Source: Salinarchaeum sp. IM2453 (GTDB lineage: Archaea; Halobacteriota; Halobacteria; Halobacteriales; Salinarchaeaceae). Taken from it: a stretch of DNA of 64,000 nucleotides. Every line of letters starts with the position of its first letter. Positions within the stretch are counted from its first letter, which is position 1. Of the stretch, positions 1 to 8,921 are shown in pieces. The DNA lies in the NCBI RefSeq assembly GCF_019693215.1, contig NZ_CP081183.1:248001-312000 (forward strand), in the 5' to 3' direction. Both the position numbers and the translations under genes were made by a program. Below the pieces are notes generated by a model. That model did no database searches. It was not told the DNA's origin and was given only the letters and a program-made list of their open reading frames with translations.

Positions 1-1
1 C

Positions 2-112
2 TTGGCTCAGCCAGCACTTGTCGGTTTCAAACCACAATATCCCAACCAAGCGGTGCGGTTCCGTGGGAATCCCACGACTTCACTCGTGTGGAGGAAATCA
101 ACACTTCGGTAA
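2..112 (+). pseudogene. Relict of the 3' end of a TnpB-type (IS1341) gene
   Basis: An open frame runs in from near the window edge and stops at 110-112. Its translation contains NQAVRFRGNP, which matches the pattern AVRCRGR in the relict tail at 50647-50888. At DNA level both copies carry the core agcggtgcgg flanked by a short stem (tccca/tggga). No catalytic part of a transposase or nuclease is visible, so this is a decayed tail; the element may extend left of the window. The assignment to TnpB rests on similarity to haloarchaeal IS1341 tails from memory. Confidence 0.4.
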
Positions 113-961
113 TTGCAAATATTTTTGCGTCATTTTGTCATAGAACAATATGTGGATATTCGTGACTTCGCCCGAGGAACGGTTAGCTGGGAGCACCTAG
201 AGGATATTGGACTGAAACTTGTAACTCGCCTCGGACAAGATCAGGCAAGGATTAGATTTCTTAATGCAGATAACTGGCTATCCACCCCGTTGGTGGTTGA
301 TGATGCGTACTTTGTGAAGGTAATTACTTCTCAGAACGTAATGGTCCACAGTCTGATGACACGAGCACGCAATGCCGGTGCAATGATGAGTGGAACAATA
401 GGATTTTTCGGTCAATTTGAAGATCCAAGGGCGATGGGAGAGCACGAACTAAAAACGATTAGTCAAATGCGAGAGATTGGGATCAATGCTCCAGACACAA
501 TTGATCATTTTGAACACGATGGATCCAGCGTAGTCGTACTTGAGTATCTTGATGAGTTCAGAACGTATGATCAACTTGCTATCGATGAGCAGCGTATGTA
601 TGCAGAAGATATTTTACGGTATTTGGCATTAATGCATGAGCACGATTTTGCACACGGAGACATTCGTGATGAAAATATTCTCATCGCTAATGGAGAGGTA
701 TATTTTATTGATGCAACTTCCATTCAACAGGGTCAATTGAATGCCGCACAGGCGTATGATGTTGCATCGGTCTTGGCAGTGCTAGGACCACGGATTGGAT
801 ATCGAGAAAGTGTTTCAATGGCAGTCAACATGCTTGGAGCAGGAATTGTTAGGGACGCACAGCGGTATGCACAGTTTGTCTACTTTCGGCCAGACCATAC
901 GTTCGATATCCATCAATTACAGGATGAAATTCAGCACGTTGTCGGACAAGAGCAAACTTGA
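113..961 (+). CDS. RIO/BUD32-like atypical protein kinase
   Basis: Probable small atypical serine kinase or ATPase of the RIO/lipopolysaccharide-kinase-like fold, found widely in haloarchaea; the substrate is unknown. The catalytic loop is visible as HGDIRDEN at residues 181-188 (His181, Asp183, Asn188). The metal-binding Asp is in YFIDATS near residue 200, and the invariant Lys is probably Lys69 in YFVKV. There is no glycine-rich P-loop of the eukaryotic kinase kind, as expected for this group. The first in-frame start is TTG at 113, directly after the stop of the transposon relict; GTG at 152 is a reasonable alternative because homologues as remembered begin near DFARGTVSW. The upstream region is transposon-derived, so the native promoter may have been replaced. 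Confidence 0.75.
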   Translation: MQIFLRHFVIEQYVDIRDFARGTVSWEHLEDIGLKLVTRLGQDQARIRFLNADNWLSTPLVVDDAYFVKVITSQNVMVHSLMTRARNAGAMMSGTIGFFGQFEDPRAMGEHELKTISQMREIGINAPDTIDHFEHDGSSVVVLEYLDEFRTYDQLAIDEQRMYAEDILRYLALMHEHDFAHGDIRDENILIANGEVYFIDATSIQQGQLNAAQAYDVASVLAVLGPRIGYRESVSMAVNMLGAGIVRDAQRYAQFVYFRPDHTFDIHQLQDEIQHVVGQEQT

Positions 962-1060
962 TCAAGCGGGCATACCGATTGCTTTCTTATCTTTTAGCTT
1001 GTTTGCCTAGTGCTCCCCACATGGAGTTTGTGATATCAGAAAGTAAAACGAGACGTCAGC

Positions 1061-2449
1061 TCAGATATCGAGCCAGGCTGAGAAGTCCTCAGTGAGGAAC
1101 TCCCAGTAGTCAAGGATACCAAGAACAAGTGAGACAACCAAGACAATAAGAACTGGAATACGGATCATCCAAATCCAAGTCGTTCCCCAATCGCCCAAGT
1201 CTTTGACACCTTTACCAAGTTCATCAATCGCAAAGTCCGACTGTTGCCAGCCAATGAATGCAGCCAGCAGTAGAGCACCAAGCACGAGCAAGACTCCATC
1301 AACAAGAAGGTCGAAGAAGTCCAGTAGGACAAGATCATACGCACTGAGAAGTCCAAGCAGGAAGATTAACCCACCTGCGCCGGCTGAAGCGCGCATTCGT
1401 TCAACACCCAGTTCATCAACTGCGTACGAAACAACTACCTCTAGAATGCTGATAGCACTGGAGAGTGCACCGATTGCGACAACAAAGAAGAAAATCGTAC
1501 CAAGGATACGTCCACCGCTGACATCAGCAAATGCTTCAGCAAGGCCGATGAACAGTGCGCCAACACCACCTTCACCGGGCGTTACACCAGCAGTAAAGAG
1601 TACTGGGAAGATAACAAGACCGATGATGAATGCAATCAGTGTGTCAAGACCGATAATCGCAGCACTGTCTTTGGCAAGGTTCCGATCTTCTCCAATATAT
1701 GATGCATAGGTAATCATCACACCCATACCGAGCGAGAGTGTGAAGAATGCCTGACCCGCAGCAGCCGGCAGAATACTCGTCCAGTCTGAGGCAATTACTC
1801 CAAAGTCAGGTGAGAGGTAAAACTCATATCCTTCACTTGCTCCATCGAGTGTGTAAGCGTATGCGACAAGGACAGCGGTAATCGCAATGATAGCAGGAAC
1901 CATCAGTTTAACTGCGAGCTCAATACCACGGCGAATACCGAGACCAACAATGAAGATTACGATTGCCATGAAGATAGCATGGAAAATCATGGCCTCAGTG
2001 CCGGTCGCGATATTATCGAATAATAACGCTGCAGCAGACACGTCTTCGAGTCCTGCTGCATCAGCCTCATATTCCCCGATAGCGTTACTGTATCCATCGG
2101 TGATACCAATCAGAGTATATCGGATCGTCCAACCAGCGACAACACTGTAGTATGAAAGAATAACAAATCCTGTTACGACAAAGACGTATCCAATATATCT
2201 GAAGGGCCCTGTAGCAAGTTGTTTCAGCGCACCAACTGGATTGCGATCTGTTCGCCGGCCAACAACAAACTCAAGCAAAATTGCAGGTAACCCGATAATC
2301 AGGATGAAAAGCAGGTATACCAGCAAAAACGCCGCACCTCCTTCTTGACCGGTAATATAAGGGAATCGCCAAATATTCCCTAATCCCACGGCACTACCGA
2401 CGGCCGCGAGGATAAAACCAAGGCGTGTAGCCCATCTTTCTCGTTCCAT
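1061..2449 (-). CDS. NSS (SNF) family sodium-dependent transporter
   Basis: Secondary transporter of the neurotransmitter:sodium symporter family (LeuT/MhsT-like), expected to import an amino acid or related solute with Na+ across the membrane. The first membrane helix carries the family signature GSAVGLGNIWRFPY, which forms part of the sodium and substrate sites, followed by about ten more hydrophobic segments over 463 residues, normal for prokaryotic members. ATG at 2449 (MERERWATR) is preferred over the ATG three codons upstream because family members begin with this charged segment just before helix 1. The substrate cannot be told from the sequence. It is transcribed alone, divergent from pccB, with about 215 bases between them. 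Confidence 0.9.
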   Translation of the reverse strand: MERERWATRLGFILAAVGSAVGLGNIWRFPYITGQEGGAAFLLVYLLFILIIGLPAILLEFVVGRRTDRNPVGALKQLATGPFRYIGYVFVVTGFVILSYYSVVAGWTIRYTLIGITDGYSNAIGEYEADAAGLEDVSAAALLFDNIATGTEAMIFHAIFMAIVIFIVGLGIRRGIELAVKLMVPAIIAITAVLVAYAYTLDGASEGYEFYLSPDFGVIASDWTSILPAAAGQAFFTLSLGMGVMITYASYIGEDRNLAKDSAAIIGLDTLIAFIIGLVIFPVLFTAGVTPGEGGVGALFIGLAEAFADVSGGRILGTIFFFVVAIGALSSAISILEVVVSYAVDELGVERMRASAGAGGLIFLLGLLSAYDLVLLDFFDLLVDGVLLVLGALLLAAFIGWQQSDFAIDELGKGVKDLGDWGTTWIWMIRIPVLIVLVVSLVLGILDYWEFLTEDFSAWLDI

Positions 2450-2665
2450 GATACACATTGCTGATTTACGGAATAGAATAAAAGTGTGTTGATATCAATC
2501 GATAATTACAAAAGCAAACAGGTGGAAGAAACAAGAATAGTTACAGAGCTAAGATTTTCACCGACAATACTGGCATGCTACCTATACGCAAAGTAAGTTG
2601 TTTGCAGAACGTTTTTTGCATCTCTGGTCAATTCTTCGCTAAATGACGTATTGGAGGGTCGTCAC

Positions 2666-4216
2666 ATGACGATGGAAGATCGAATTGATGAACTACAGGA
2701 CCTCAAGGAAGAGGCACGACTCGGTGGCGGTGAAGACCGAATCGAGTCGCAACACGAGAAGGGGAAGATGACCGCACGCGAGCGGATTGAGTATTTCCTT
2801 GATGATGGAACATTTACAGAGTTTGATCAGCTGCGAACACACCGCACTCATGACTTTGGAATGGAAGAAAAGCAGTTGTTAACTGATGGTGTTGTGACAG
2901 GATATGGAGAAGTAAATGGGCGAACAACGTTTGTATTTGCGCATGACTTCACCGTATTTGGTGGCTCACTCGGCGAGGTATTTGCTGACAAAGTCTGTAA
3001 GGTGATGGACAAGGCGATGGAGGTTGGGGCTCCAATTGTTGGGCTCAATGATTCAGCCGGTGCTCGGATTCAAGAAGGCGTTGATGCACTAGCTGGATAC
3101 TCAAAGATTTTCCAGCGAAATCAAAAAGCGAGTGGTGTTGTACCACAAATTACGGCAATTATGGGCCCATGTGCTGGTGGAGCAGTATACTCTCCAGCAA
3201 TGACAGACTTCATTTTCATGGTGGAAGACACCAGTCACATGTATATTACCGGGCCAGGGGTGATCAAGACGGTTACCGGAGAGGAAGTAACGCATGAAGA
3301 GCTCGGAGGAGCAATGACACACGCATCAACAACGGGGGTTGCACAGTTTACTGGTCAGGACGATGAAACAACACTCGATCAAATTCGTCGGCTACTTTCA
3401 TACTTACCACAGAACAACATGGAAAGTCCTCCGAGGATTGATCCATGGGATGATCCAAAACGAAAAGACGACGAATTAAAATCAATTGTTCCTCCAGAGC
3501 CACGGAAGCCATATGATATGCAGCGTGTCATTGAGTCAATTGTCGATGAAGGGTCATTCTTTGAAGTTGCTGAAAACTATGCCAAAGAAGTTGTTACTGG
3601 ATTTGCGCGGATGGACGGCCGAGCTGTTGGGCTCGTTGCAAACCAACCCCGTGTGAATGCCGGTACGCTAACAGTTGATTCCAGCATGAAGGCATCTCGT
3701 TTTGTCCGAACGTGTGACTCATTCAACATCCCAATACTCACATTTGTTGACGTCCCGGGGTATATGCCAGGAACAGACCAAGAACATCGAGGTATTATTC
3801 GACACGGGGCAAAGCTTCTCTATGCATACTCTGAAGCGACCGTGCCACTTCTCTCAGTTATCACACGGAAAGCATATGGAGGCGCTTACTGTGTGATGTC
3901 GTCCAAGTTCCTTGGATCAGACATTAATTATGCGTGGCCAACCGCAGAGATCGCTGTGATGGGGCCACAGGGCGCAGTGAATATTCTATATAGCGACGAG
4001 TTAGAACAAGCAGATGATCCAGAAAAACGGCGAGAAGAGCTTATTGATGAGTTCCGAGAGAAGTTCGCAAATCCATACACTGCAGCAGACCGTGGATATC
4101 TCGACGATGTAATTGAGCCACAGGAGACGCGTCCGCGGCTCATCAGTGATCTTGAGATGCTACAGTCAAAACGTAAGTCGAATCCAGATAAAAAGCACGG
4201 AAATATCCCACTATAA
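2666..4216 (+). CDS. pccB: Propionyl-CoA carboxylase carboxyltransferase (beta) subunit
   Basis: Carboxyltransferase subunit of an acyl-CoA carboxylase, transferring CO2 from carboxybiotin to propionyl-CoA (possibly also acetyl-CoA) to give methylmalonyl-CoA. The 516-residue protein has the N and C carboxyltransferase halves with oxyanion-hole glycines in MGPCAGGAVYSP and KAYGGAYCVMSS. The start is ATG 2666 (MTMEDR): GGAGG at 2653-2657 lies at the right distance, an unusually clear Shine-Dalgarno for this window. A longer TTG frame at 2651 would consume it. It is followed after two bases by the small subunit pccX. The biotin carboxylase/carrier subunit is not in the window. In haloarchaea this enzyme feeds propionate use and the 3-hydroxypropionate branch for PHBV synthesis. 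Confidence 0.92.
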   Translation: MTMEDRIDELQDLKEEARLGGGEDRIESQHEKGKMTARERIEYFLDDGTFTEFDQLRTHRTHDFGMEEKQLLTDGVVTGYGEVNGRTTFVFAHDFTVFGGSLGEVFADKVCKVMDKAMEVGAPIVGLNDSAGARIQEGVDALAGYSKIFQRNQKASGVVPQITAIMGPCAGGAVYSPAMTDFIFMVEDTSHMYITGPGVIKTVTGEEVTHEELGGAMTHASTTGVAQFTGQDDETTLDQIRRLLSYLPQNNMESPPRIDPWDDPKRKDDELKSIVPPEPRKPYDMQRVIESIVDEGSFFEVAENYAKEVVTGFARMDGRAVGLVANQPRVNAGTLTVDSSMKASRFVRTCDSFNIPILTFVDVPGYMPGTDQEHRGIIRHGAKLLYAYSEATVPLLSVITRKAYGGAYCVMSSKFLGSDINYAWPTAEIAVMGPQGAVNILYSDELEQADDPEKRREELIDEFREKFANPYTAADRGYLDDVIEPQETRPRLISDLEMLQSKRKSNPDKKHGNIPL

Positions 4217-4218
4217 CA

Positions 4219-4458
4219 ATGTCACTTGAGATCTCACCAACCGCTACCGAGGACGAAGCAGCAGCAATTGCTGCAGCGGTTAGTGCACACATACACGATC
4301 AAGAACAGGCTGCTACGGCAGGTGACAACGAAGAAGAGACTTGGGAAGGGGATCAGTGGCAATTTGCAGCACGAATGCAGCAGACAAAACGTAAAAGCGT
4401 TCGTATTCCGAAGACAGCGCCGACAGATCCGTGGACAGCAGCAGACCGACTGGAATAA
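4219..4458 (+). CDS. pccX: Small third subunit of propionyl-CoA carboxylase (PccX-like)
   Basis: A 79-residue acidic protein beginning two bases after the pccB stop. The length, Ala/Glu-rich N-terminal helix (EDEAAAIAAAVSAHI) and basic-proline tail ending PTDPWTAADRLE match the small subunit PccX described in Haloferax mediterranei, which is needed for a functional haloarchaeal propionyl-CoA carboxylase. Its position right behind pccB supports the same role. Its molecular mechanism is not visible in the sequence. It is co-transcribed with pccB and ends before the hairpin at 4501. Confidence 0.8.
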   Translation: MSLEISPTATEDEAAAIAAAVSAHIHDQEQAATAGDNEEETWEGDQWQFAARMQQTKRKSVRIPKTAPTDPWTAADRLE

Positions 4459-4500
4459 TTCACGGCAGTTAGGCCAGTCTGTCGGGGAAGTATTTATTTG

Positions 4501-4521
4501 CCTCAGGGCCTGTCCCTGAGG
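4501..4521. terminator. Hairpin between convergent pccX and FAU-1 genes
   Basis: A perfect 8-bp inverted repeat, cctcaggg / ccctgagg with a 5-base loop, lies in the 63-bp gap between the converging pccX and FAU-1 genes, right against the FAU-1 stop. T-rich sequence (tatttatttg) precedes it. It could terminate transcription on both strands; this is inferred from position and shape only. Confidence 0.4.
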
Positions 4522-5934
4522 TTATTCAAGTGCTTTTTTGACACGAGAAGCAACTTGCTTTGCCCGTTCAGCGAGCGATTCCGATATATTTCCACTTTCA
4601 ACTGCGTGTGAGAGTTCGTCTGCATCAACAATTTCAACGGTTCCATCAGGACGCTTGATTACGTCAATATGTAAGTCAACATAGCGAATCTCGTTTGGAA
4701 ACACCTCAATTGGCGTACAGATATTGACATATGTCCCTTTCTTTTCTCCATCCGGACTCTGATAGACTGTGGGATACCACTCACGGCCTTCAACTACTTT
4801 TGTTACCGCAATATCCCCTGAGGAGCGCGTCGTTCCAAGGGCATCATATGTTCCACTGCCTTTCATTGTCCGGCGAACGGTGATTTTTCCATCTGAGCCG
4901 ACTGAAGAAACGGTCGCTTCACCGAGCGTGTATAGATCGCCATTAGGTTTACCGTGCTGAATTTGCACGGAGGATCCTTCTCGTGGACCGAATTGCTCAA
5001 ACACCGCTTGGGTCGGAAACTCTTCAGTTGGACCGCCACAAATCCGCTCAACAAAGTCGACAGCGTCTGATGCGTTGTCCGAGCCAGCTTTGATTCGATG
5101 GTGGCCGATCATCGTAGTTAGCACCTCGCGTCGATATGTGTCCATGGTAAATCGAGCATTACGCCCAAACCATGCCCATACAGTTCGGAATGGCATAGCA
5201 ACTGTCCGTGGCGTTGATGATGTTGAACTTCCGGACTGTTCGAGCTCAGAGCCGATTGAACTAGCAAGATCAGCGACAGCAGAAAGCGCCTTATCACGAG
5301 CGTCCATAGGCGCCTCAAGGGCATGAGTATGCCATTCAACACCCCAGTCTTCTGGTAGGTTTGTCGAAAGTAGTTCTGTAGAACGAGCCAGTTCAGTTGC
5401 GTCTACACTATCTGAATCGACTGAAATGCCATCTGATCCATAATGAAGTGTCACCATCGGTTTTGATACAGAGATATCAGGAGACACCAAGGGTGCTCGA
5501 TCAGACCAAGGTGGAGTCGGCTGTATAACTTGAACGCGAAAGGTGTCGCCAATATCAACATATCCATCAACCGCATCAAATGGAAGGTACCCTTCATTAC
5601 CACCTGGAAGAGAGAGAATGGCTGCACCTCCCCGAGTATCGTCCACAACACCGTCAAAGATTGCACCAAACGGTGTTGGATCCGGCCAATGGAATATCTC
5701 GTCACTTAGCTCCTTCAAGTCAGTGGTGAGCGTCTCGGTAGTCTCATCCGGTCCAGTAACAGAGATACCCTGCCTATCGCGAGACATGTCCACAGTAACG
5801 TCTGCTGGCATGTGTTGTAATTCGGCATCGAATCGGCTGTTGATAGAGGGAGAAGGTTGAACGATCTCATGGCCGGAATCAAGAAAGTATTCAGTAAGTG
5901 CTGTTGCGTAAATGCCGCGCAAGCGAATCCTCAT
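4522..5934 (-). CDS. FAU-1-type RNA-binding protein / ribonuclease with DUF402
   Basis: Matches the archaeal FAU-1 (AU-1) family: an N-terminal region related to RNase E/G (S1-like, about residues 60-170, with GGAAILSLPGGNEGYLP) and a C-terminal DUF402 domain (about 350-450, with TPIEVFPNEIRYVDLHID). FAU-1 proteins bind AU-rich RNA and one member was reported to process 5S rRNA precursors. The length of 470 residues is normal for haloarchaeal members. The start ATG 5934 gives MRIRLRGIYATALTEYF, which fits the family N-terminus. The gene lies downstream of riboflavin synthase on the same strand, with a 160-bp gap holding a palindromic repeat, so co-transcription is uncertain. Confidence 0.8.
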   Translation of the reverse strand: MRIRLRGIYATALTEYFLDSGHEIVQPSPSINSRFDAELQHMPADVTVDMSRDRQGISVTGPDETTETLTTDLKELSDEIFHWPDPTPFGAIFDGVVDDTRGGAAILSLPGGNEGYLPFDAVDGYVDIGDTFRVQVIQPTPPWSDRAPLVSPDISVSKPMVTLHYGSDGISVDSDSVDATELARSTELLSTNLPEDWGVEWHTHALEAPMDARDKALSAVADLASSIGSELEQSGSSTSSTPRTVAMPFRTVWAWFGRNARFTMDTYRREVLTTMIGHHRIKAGSDNASDAVDFVERICGGPTEEFPTQAVFEQFGPREGSSVQIQHGKPNGDLYTLGEATVSSVGSDGKITVRRTMKGSGTYDALGTTRSSGDIAVTKVVEGREWYPTVYQSPDGEKKGTYVNICTPIEVFPNEIRYVDLHIDVIKRPDGTVEIVDADELSHAVESGNISESLAERAKQVASRVKKALE

Positions 5935-6011
5935 GTCTATGCGTTTTATGCACGCAGATATCAGCTTTGGTAATCTGAGCTGTCTTGAGCTCTACCGAAA
6001 TAGCAGACAGA

Positions 6012-6044
6012 GTGCCTCGGGGCTTGACCCCGGAGCAGTTCACG
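6012..6044 (-). repeat. Intergenic palindromic repeat, copy 1 (inverted)
   Basis: Read on the minus strand this segment contains gtcaagccccgaggca, the same core as copies at 48551, 50390 and 54525. It forms an imperfect hairpin of G and C runs in the gap between ribE and the FAU-1 gene. It may be a small mobile palindrome or a relict insertion-sequence end, and may also act as a terminator behind ribE. Confidence 0.45.
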
Positions 6045-6097
6045 GATTGGATGATGTGGGGAAAAGGTGGAAGCATGCAGAGACAGGGCGTATATTC

Positions 6098-6691
6098 TTA
6101 CTTCAGATTTCGATCTTCAAGCATCCCTTCAACATATTTTGCAATCACATCATATTCAATGTGGACCGGGTCGCCAGGTTGTTTCTCAGAAAGTGTCGTT
6201 AGTTCATACGTTTCTGGGATGATGGCAACATCAAATGTATCTTCACGGAGTTCAGCAATAGTCAAACTGATTCCATCAATGGCAATTGACCCCTTGGAAA
6301 CAAGATATTGAGACATCTCCGGAGTGTCAAATGTAAATCGCCAATCTTCGTCAACCGAGCTAATATCTGTAACAGTTGTAACACCATCAACATGACCCTG
6401 CACAATGTGCCCATCATAACGACCGTCTGCCGGCATTGCTCGTTCAATGTTGACTTCATCCCCGATATCAAGCTCCCCGAGGTACGTTACATTCCGGGTC
6501 TCTTCTGCAAGAAATGTCTCAAACCAACTGTCACCATGTGCCTCAACGGTCAGGCAAACGCCTGAAATAGCAATGCTTTGACCGTGTGAGAGCTCATCTC
6601 CGAATGGTACATCTATCTGTAGTCGAAGTCCATCAGTTGATTCCTCGCGTTCAATTATTTCGCCAGTCCCTTCGACAATGCCGGTAAACAT
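6098..6691 (-). CDS. ribE: Riboflavin synthase (alpha-type)
   Basis: Catalyses dismutation of two 6,7-dimethyl-8-ribityllumazine molecules to riboflavin and the pyrimidinedione precursor. The N-terminus MFTGIVEGTGEI is diagnostic. The two internally repeated lumazine-binding domains are visible: SIAISGVCLTV in the first and GHIVQGHVDG...SIAIDGISLTI in the second. The 197-residue length is standard. The bacterial-type trimeric enzyme is what haloarchaea use, unlike methanogens with their own RibC. Its partner lumazine synthase (ribH) is at 34671 and FAD synthase (ribL) at 33045, so the pathway is scattered. Start ATG 6691 is the only sensible one. Confidence 0.95.
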   Translation of the reverse strand: MFTGIVEGTGEIIEREESTDGLRLQIDVPFGDELSHGQSIAISGVCLTVEAHGDSWFETFLAEETRNVTYLGELDIGDEVNIERAMPADGRYDGHIVQGHVDGVTTVTDISSVDEDWRFTFDTPEMSQYLVSKGSIAIDGISLTIAELREDTFDVAIIPETYELTTLSEKQPGDPVHIEYDVIAKYVEGMLEDRNLK

Positions 6692-6796
6692 ACGTTATAT
6701 TGAGCATAGCGAACAGAAAACAATAGCGAAACCGGCGGACAGAGCAGATTTACGTTAAACGCCATTATGAGCGCTAGAAAAAGAAGTAGCGCGCAA

Positions 6797-8647
6797 TTAG
6801 TCGTTATGCGAAGTCAGCTCAACAGTTCCATGCGTATTGAGGACATCGGCATCATCGGAGCGTTGTGGTTCATTCCAAAGCAAGACATCAAGTGGAAGGG
6901 TTGGAGCCCCGCTAATAAGATTCTCAGCTAGCACAAGACGTTCTCGGGCACGAGACATCCCGACGTAGAAGACACGACGTTCGTTGTCAGTGAGGGTCGG
7001 AACGGGACTTGTTGATTTGGTAAATTCATCAACCCCAGGCACATCAGTTGGATCCTCGACAGTTGCTGCCATTTGTTCAACAACCTTCTCTGTAAGATCA
7101 GTTGCCATGAGGACATGATCTGCTTCACGACCCTTAGCAGAGTGAATGGTACCAACCCGAATACGATCACGGGGAATAGAACCTCGATTAAGCCGGAAAT
7201 ATGCATCCATACTTTCAGCTTGGAAAGATGTGATTTTCCGAGACATATCAGCGGCAGATTTTGGACCGGGCATGAATGGAGCATGGTCCGTAATCAGCTC
7301 AGGTTCGATCGTAATTTCTGTCAGATCATCAGTATCGGCGTCTTCAAGCCGTTCATCGATCACATCGAATAAATCATCACGATCGTTGGTTCCAAACGCA
7401 GCATCGGCCAGCATATCGGCGAGCCGTCGTGCCTGCAGACCATCAATCGGCTCGTTAGCGTCGATGGCTTCGATTGCGTTGACAAACTGTGAAAGGCGAT
7501 CCGTCCACATCCGCTGGTCTGTCATTATTTGGAACGGAAATCCTTCGTCGATAAACTCATCGATAAACTGGAACATCTGGTATCGAGCCCGAAACAGAAG
7601 CATAACGGTTTCATCGGTATCTAAAATAGTTTGCCTAACCTCACGTACGACATCAAGCATCGACGGGCTCCGCATTGCTTCAACCAACCCGCCCTCTTTA
7701 CGAGGGTTGAGGTCTTTCTCCTGTCGCTTGTCGATATGGGAAATTTCCTGGTTTACCACTTCAAGAACATTGGAAGGGAGACGATATGAGTTCGGAAGAA
7801 TGACATCTTCGGTCACATCCTCATCGAGAAGTAGGTTTGGATCAGCACCCTGCCAGGAATACACTACCTGGTCGTCGTCGCCGGCAATAAGTACACGTTT
7901 GATGTACGGTTTCCACTCTTCGTAGACATCATATTGTAGTGTAGTGATATCCTGAAATTCGTCAATAATAAGATAGTCAACATTAGGAACGAGCGAGCGT
8001 TGTTTTACGCGTTCGAGCATGTCAGCAAAGCCAATCAAGTCGTGATCGCCTTTGTATACTCGCCACGCACGAATTGCCTCAGGAACATCAACTCGATCAT
8101 CATCACTTGGCCACGTTGGAGTGTATTTGTTTCCGTCCTGTGCGTTAGGGTCTTTTTCAGGAGGTAAACGGACTTTTTCAACGTCCCACTGAAATGGAAC
8201 ATCATACCAGTCGGCTACATCTCTCCGGGTCCGCTGTAACCACTGGCTTGTTGCGATGACTTTGTTACCCAATGTTGTTGATCGGGCGGTTCGACGACTA
8301 GCTCCTCCATGTTCGTCCTCATACTCGATACCAAATTCTTCACAGAACTCTTCTTTATCCGATTCTGAAACAACATCATTTCGGGACAAGTTAAGAAGTT
8401 CATACGCTTTTGAGTGCATCGTACAGACATTTCCCTGTAGAGACCGTGGCGAGCAATCGAGACGCTCAGCAAGACGCTCACGGATTTCTGCTGCCGCAGC
8501 ACGAGTATATGAGACTACAAGGATATCGCGAACAGTTACATCATCGTTTTCATCGAGTATTTTCTCGACACGATCAAGCAACGCTGTCGTTTTCCCACTT
8601 CCCGGCCCCCCAAAGAGGCGAGTTATCGACGGCTCCGATGTTGACAT
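6797..8647 (-). CDS. UvrD/PcrA-like superfamily 1 DNA helicase
   Basis: ATP-dependent 3'-5' DNA helicase of superfamily 1A. Seen in order: Walker A GGPGSGKTT at residues 13-21; motif Ia with SYTRAAAAEI; DEXX box LIIDEFQD; motif III AGDDDQVVYSWQGADP; motif IV-like LPNSYRLPSNV; motif V GTIHSAKGREADHV; motif VI VFYVGMSRARERL. The length of 616 residues is somewhat shorter than bacterial UvrD/PcrA, as is usual in haloarchaea. Likely roles are repair or removal of proteins from DNA. It is transcribed away from the pilus-like cluster that starts near 8775, leaving a shared upstream region of about 130 bases to the small frame there. Confidence 0.92.
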   Translation of the reverse strand: MSTSEPSITRLFGGPGSGKTTALLDRVEKILDENDDVTVRDILVVSYTRAAAAEIRERLAERLDCSPRSLQGNVCTMHSKAYELLNLSRNDVVSESDKEEFCEEFGIEYEDEHGGASRRTARSTTLGNKVIATSQWLQRTRRDVADWYDVPFQWDVEKVRLPPEKDPNAQDGNKYTPTWPSDDDRVDVPEAIRAWRVYKGDHDLIGFADMLERVKQRSLVPNVDYLIIDEFQDITTLQYDVYEEWKPYIKRVLIAGDDDQVVYSWQGADPNLLLDEDVTEDVILPNSYRLPSNVLEVVNQEISHIDKRQEKDLNPRKEGGLVEAMRSPSMLDVVREVRQTILDTDETVMLLFRARYQMFQFIDEFIDEGFPFQIMTDQRMWTDRLSQFVNAIEAIDANEPIDGLQARRLADMLADAAFGTNDRDDLFDVIDERLEDADTDDLTEITIEPELITDHAPFMPGPKSAADMSRKITSFQAESMDAYFRLNRGSIPRDRIRVGTIHSAKGREADHVLMATDLTEKVVEQMAATVEDPTDVPGVDEFTKSTSPVPTLTDNERRVFYVGMSRARERLVLAENLISGAPTLPLDVLLWNEPQRSDDADVLNTHGTVELTSHND

Positions 8648-8774
8648 AAACAGTACAAAGGTGAAGAACGGTTATAAGCCCAGCGGGTTTCCTCGGCGGA
8701 TATCTATGTTGAAATTTATATATGTCTGTAATCTCTAGAATCCAAAATTGGGCAATTTGGTAGGTAATTCAGCC

Positions 8775-8891
8775 ATGAGTACAGGTACAGGACTGAATAA
8801 TCAAAACAAAGATATCCGTATAAGGAACTTGTTAACCACTCCAGATGAAGCCCCGGGCAATCGTCGTGACCACCTGTACAATGGTTTTTGA
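8775..8891 (+). CDS. Possible 38-residue small protein ahead of the pilus-like cluster
   Basis: ATG at 8775 opens a 38-codon frame ending at TGA 8889-8891, 30 bases before the first clear gene of the cluster. The peptide begins MSTGTGLNNQ and ends RDHLYNGF, with a charged middle. An AT-rich TATA-like stretch (aatttatatatg) lies at about 8714-8725, upstream. No family is recognised. It could be a genuine small leader gene or chance; conservation between species would decide. Confidence 0.3.
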   Translation: MSTGTGLNNQNKDIRIRNLLTTPDEAPGNRRDHLYNGF

Positions 8892-8921
8892 AGGATAACG
8901 AGGGCAATCAAAGCCAGACCA

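Noticed and set aside
2651-2665. Longer pccB start at TTG 2651
   Set aside because: The extra codons cover the GGAGG ribosome-binding site that fits ATG 2666.
7146-7925. 259-residue Ser/Arg-rich plus-strand frame
   Set aside because: Antisense to the UvrD-like helicase; the Ser/Arg/Ile bias is the usual shadow of acidic halophile genes.
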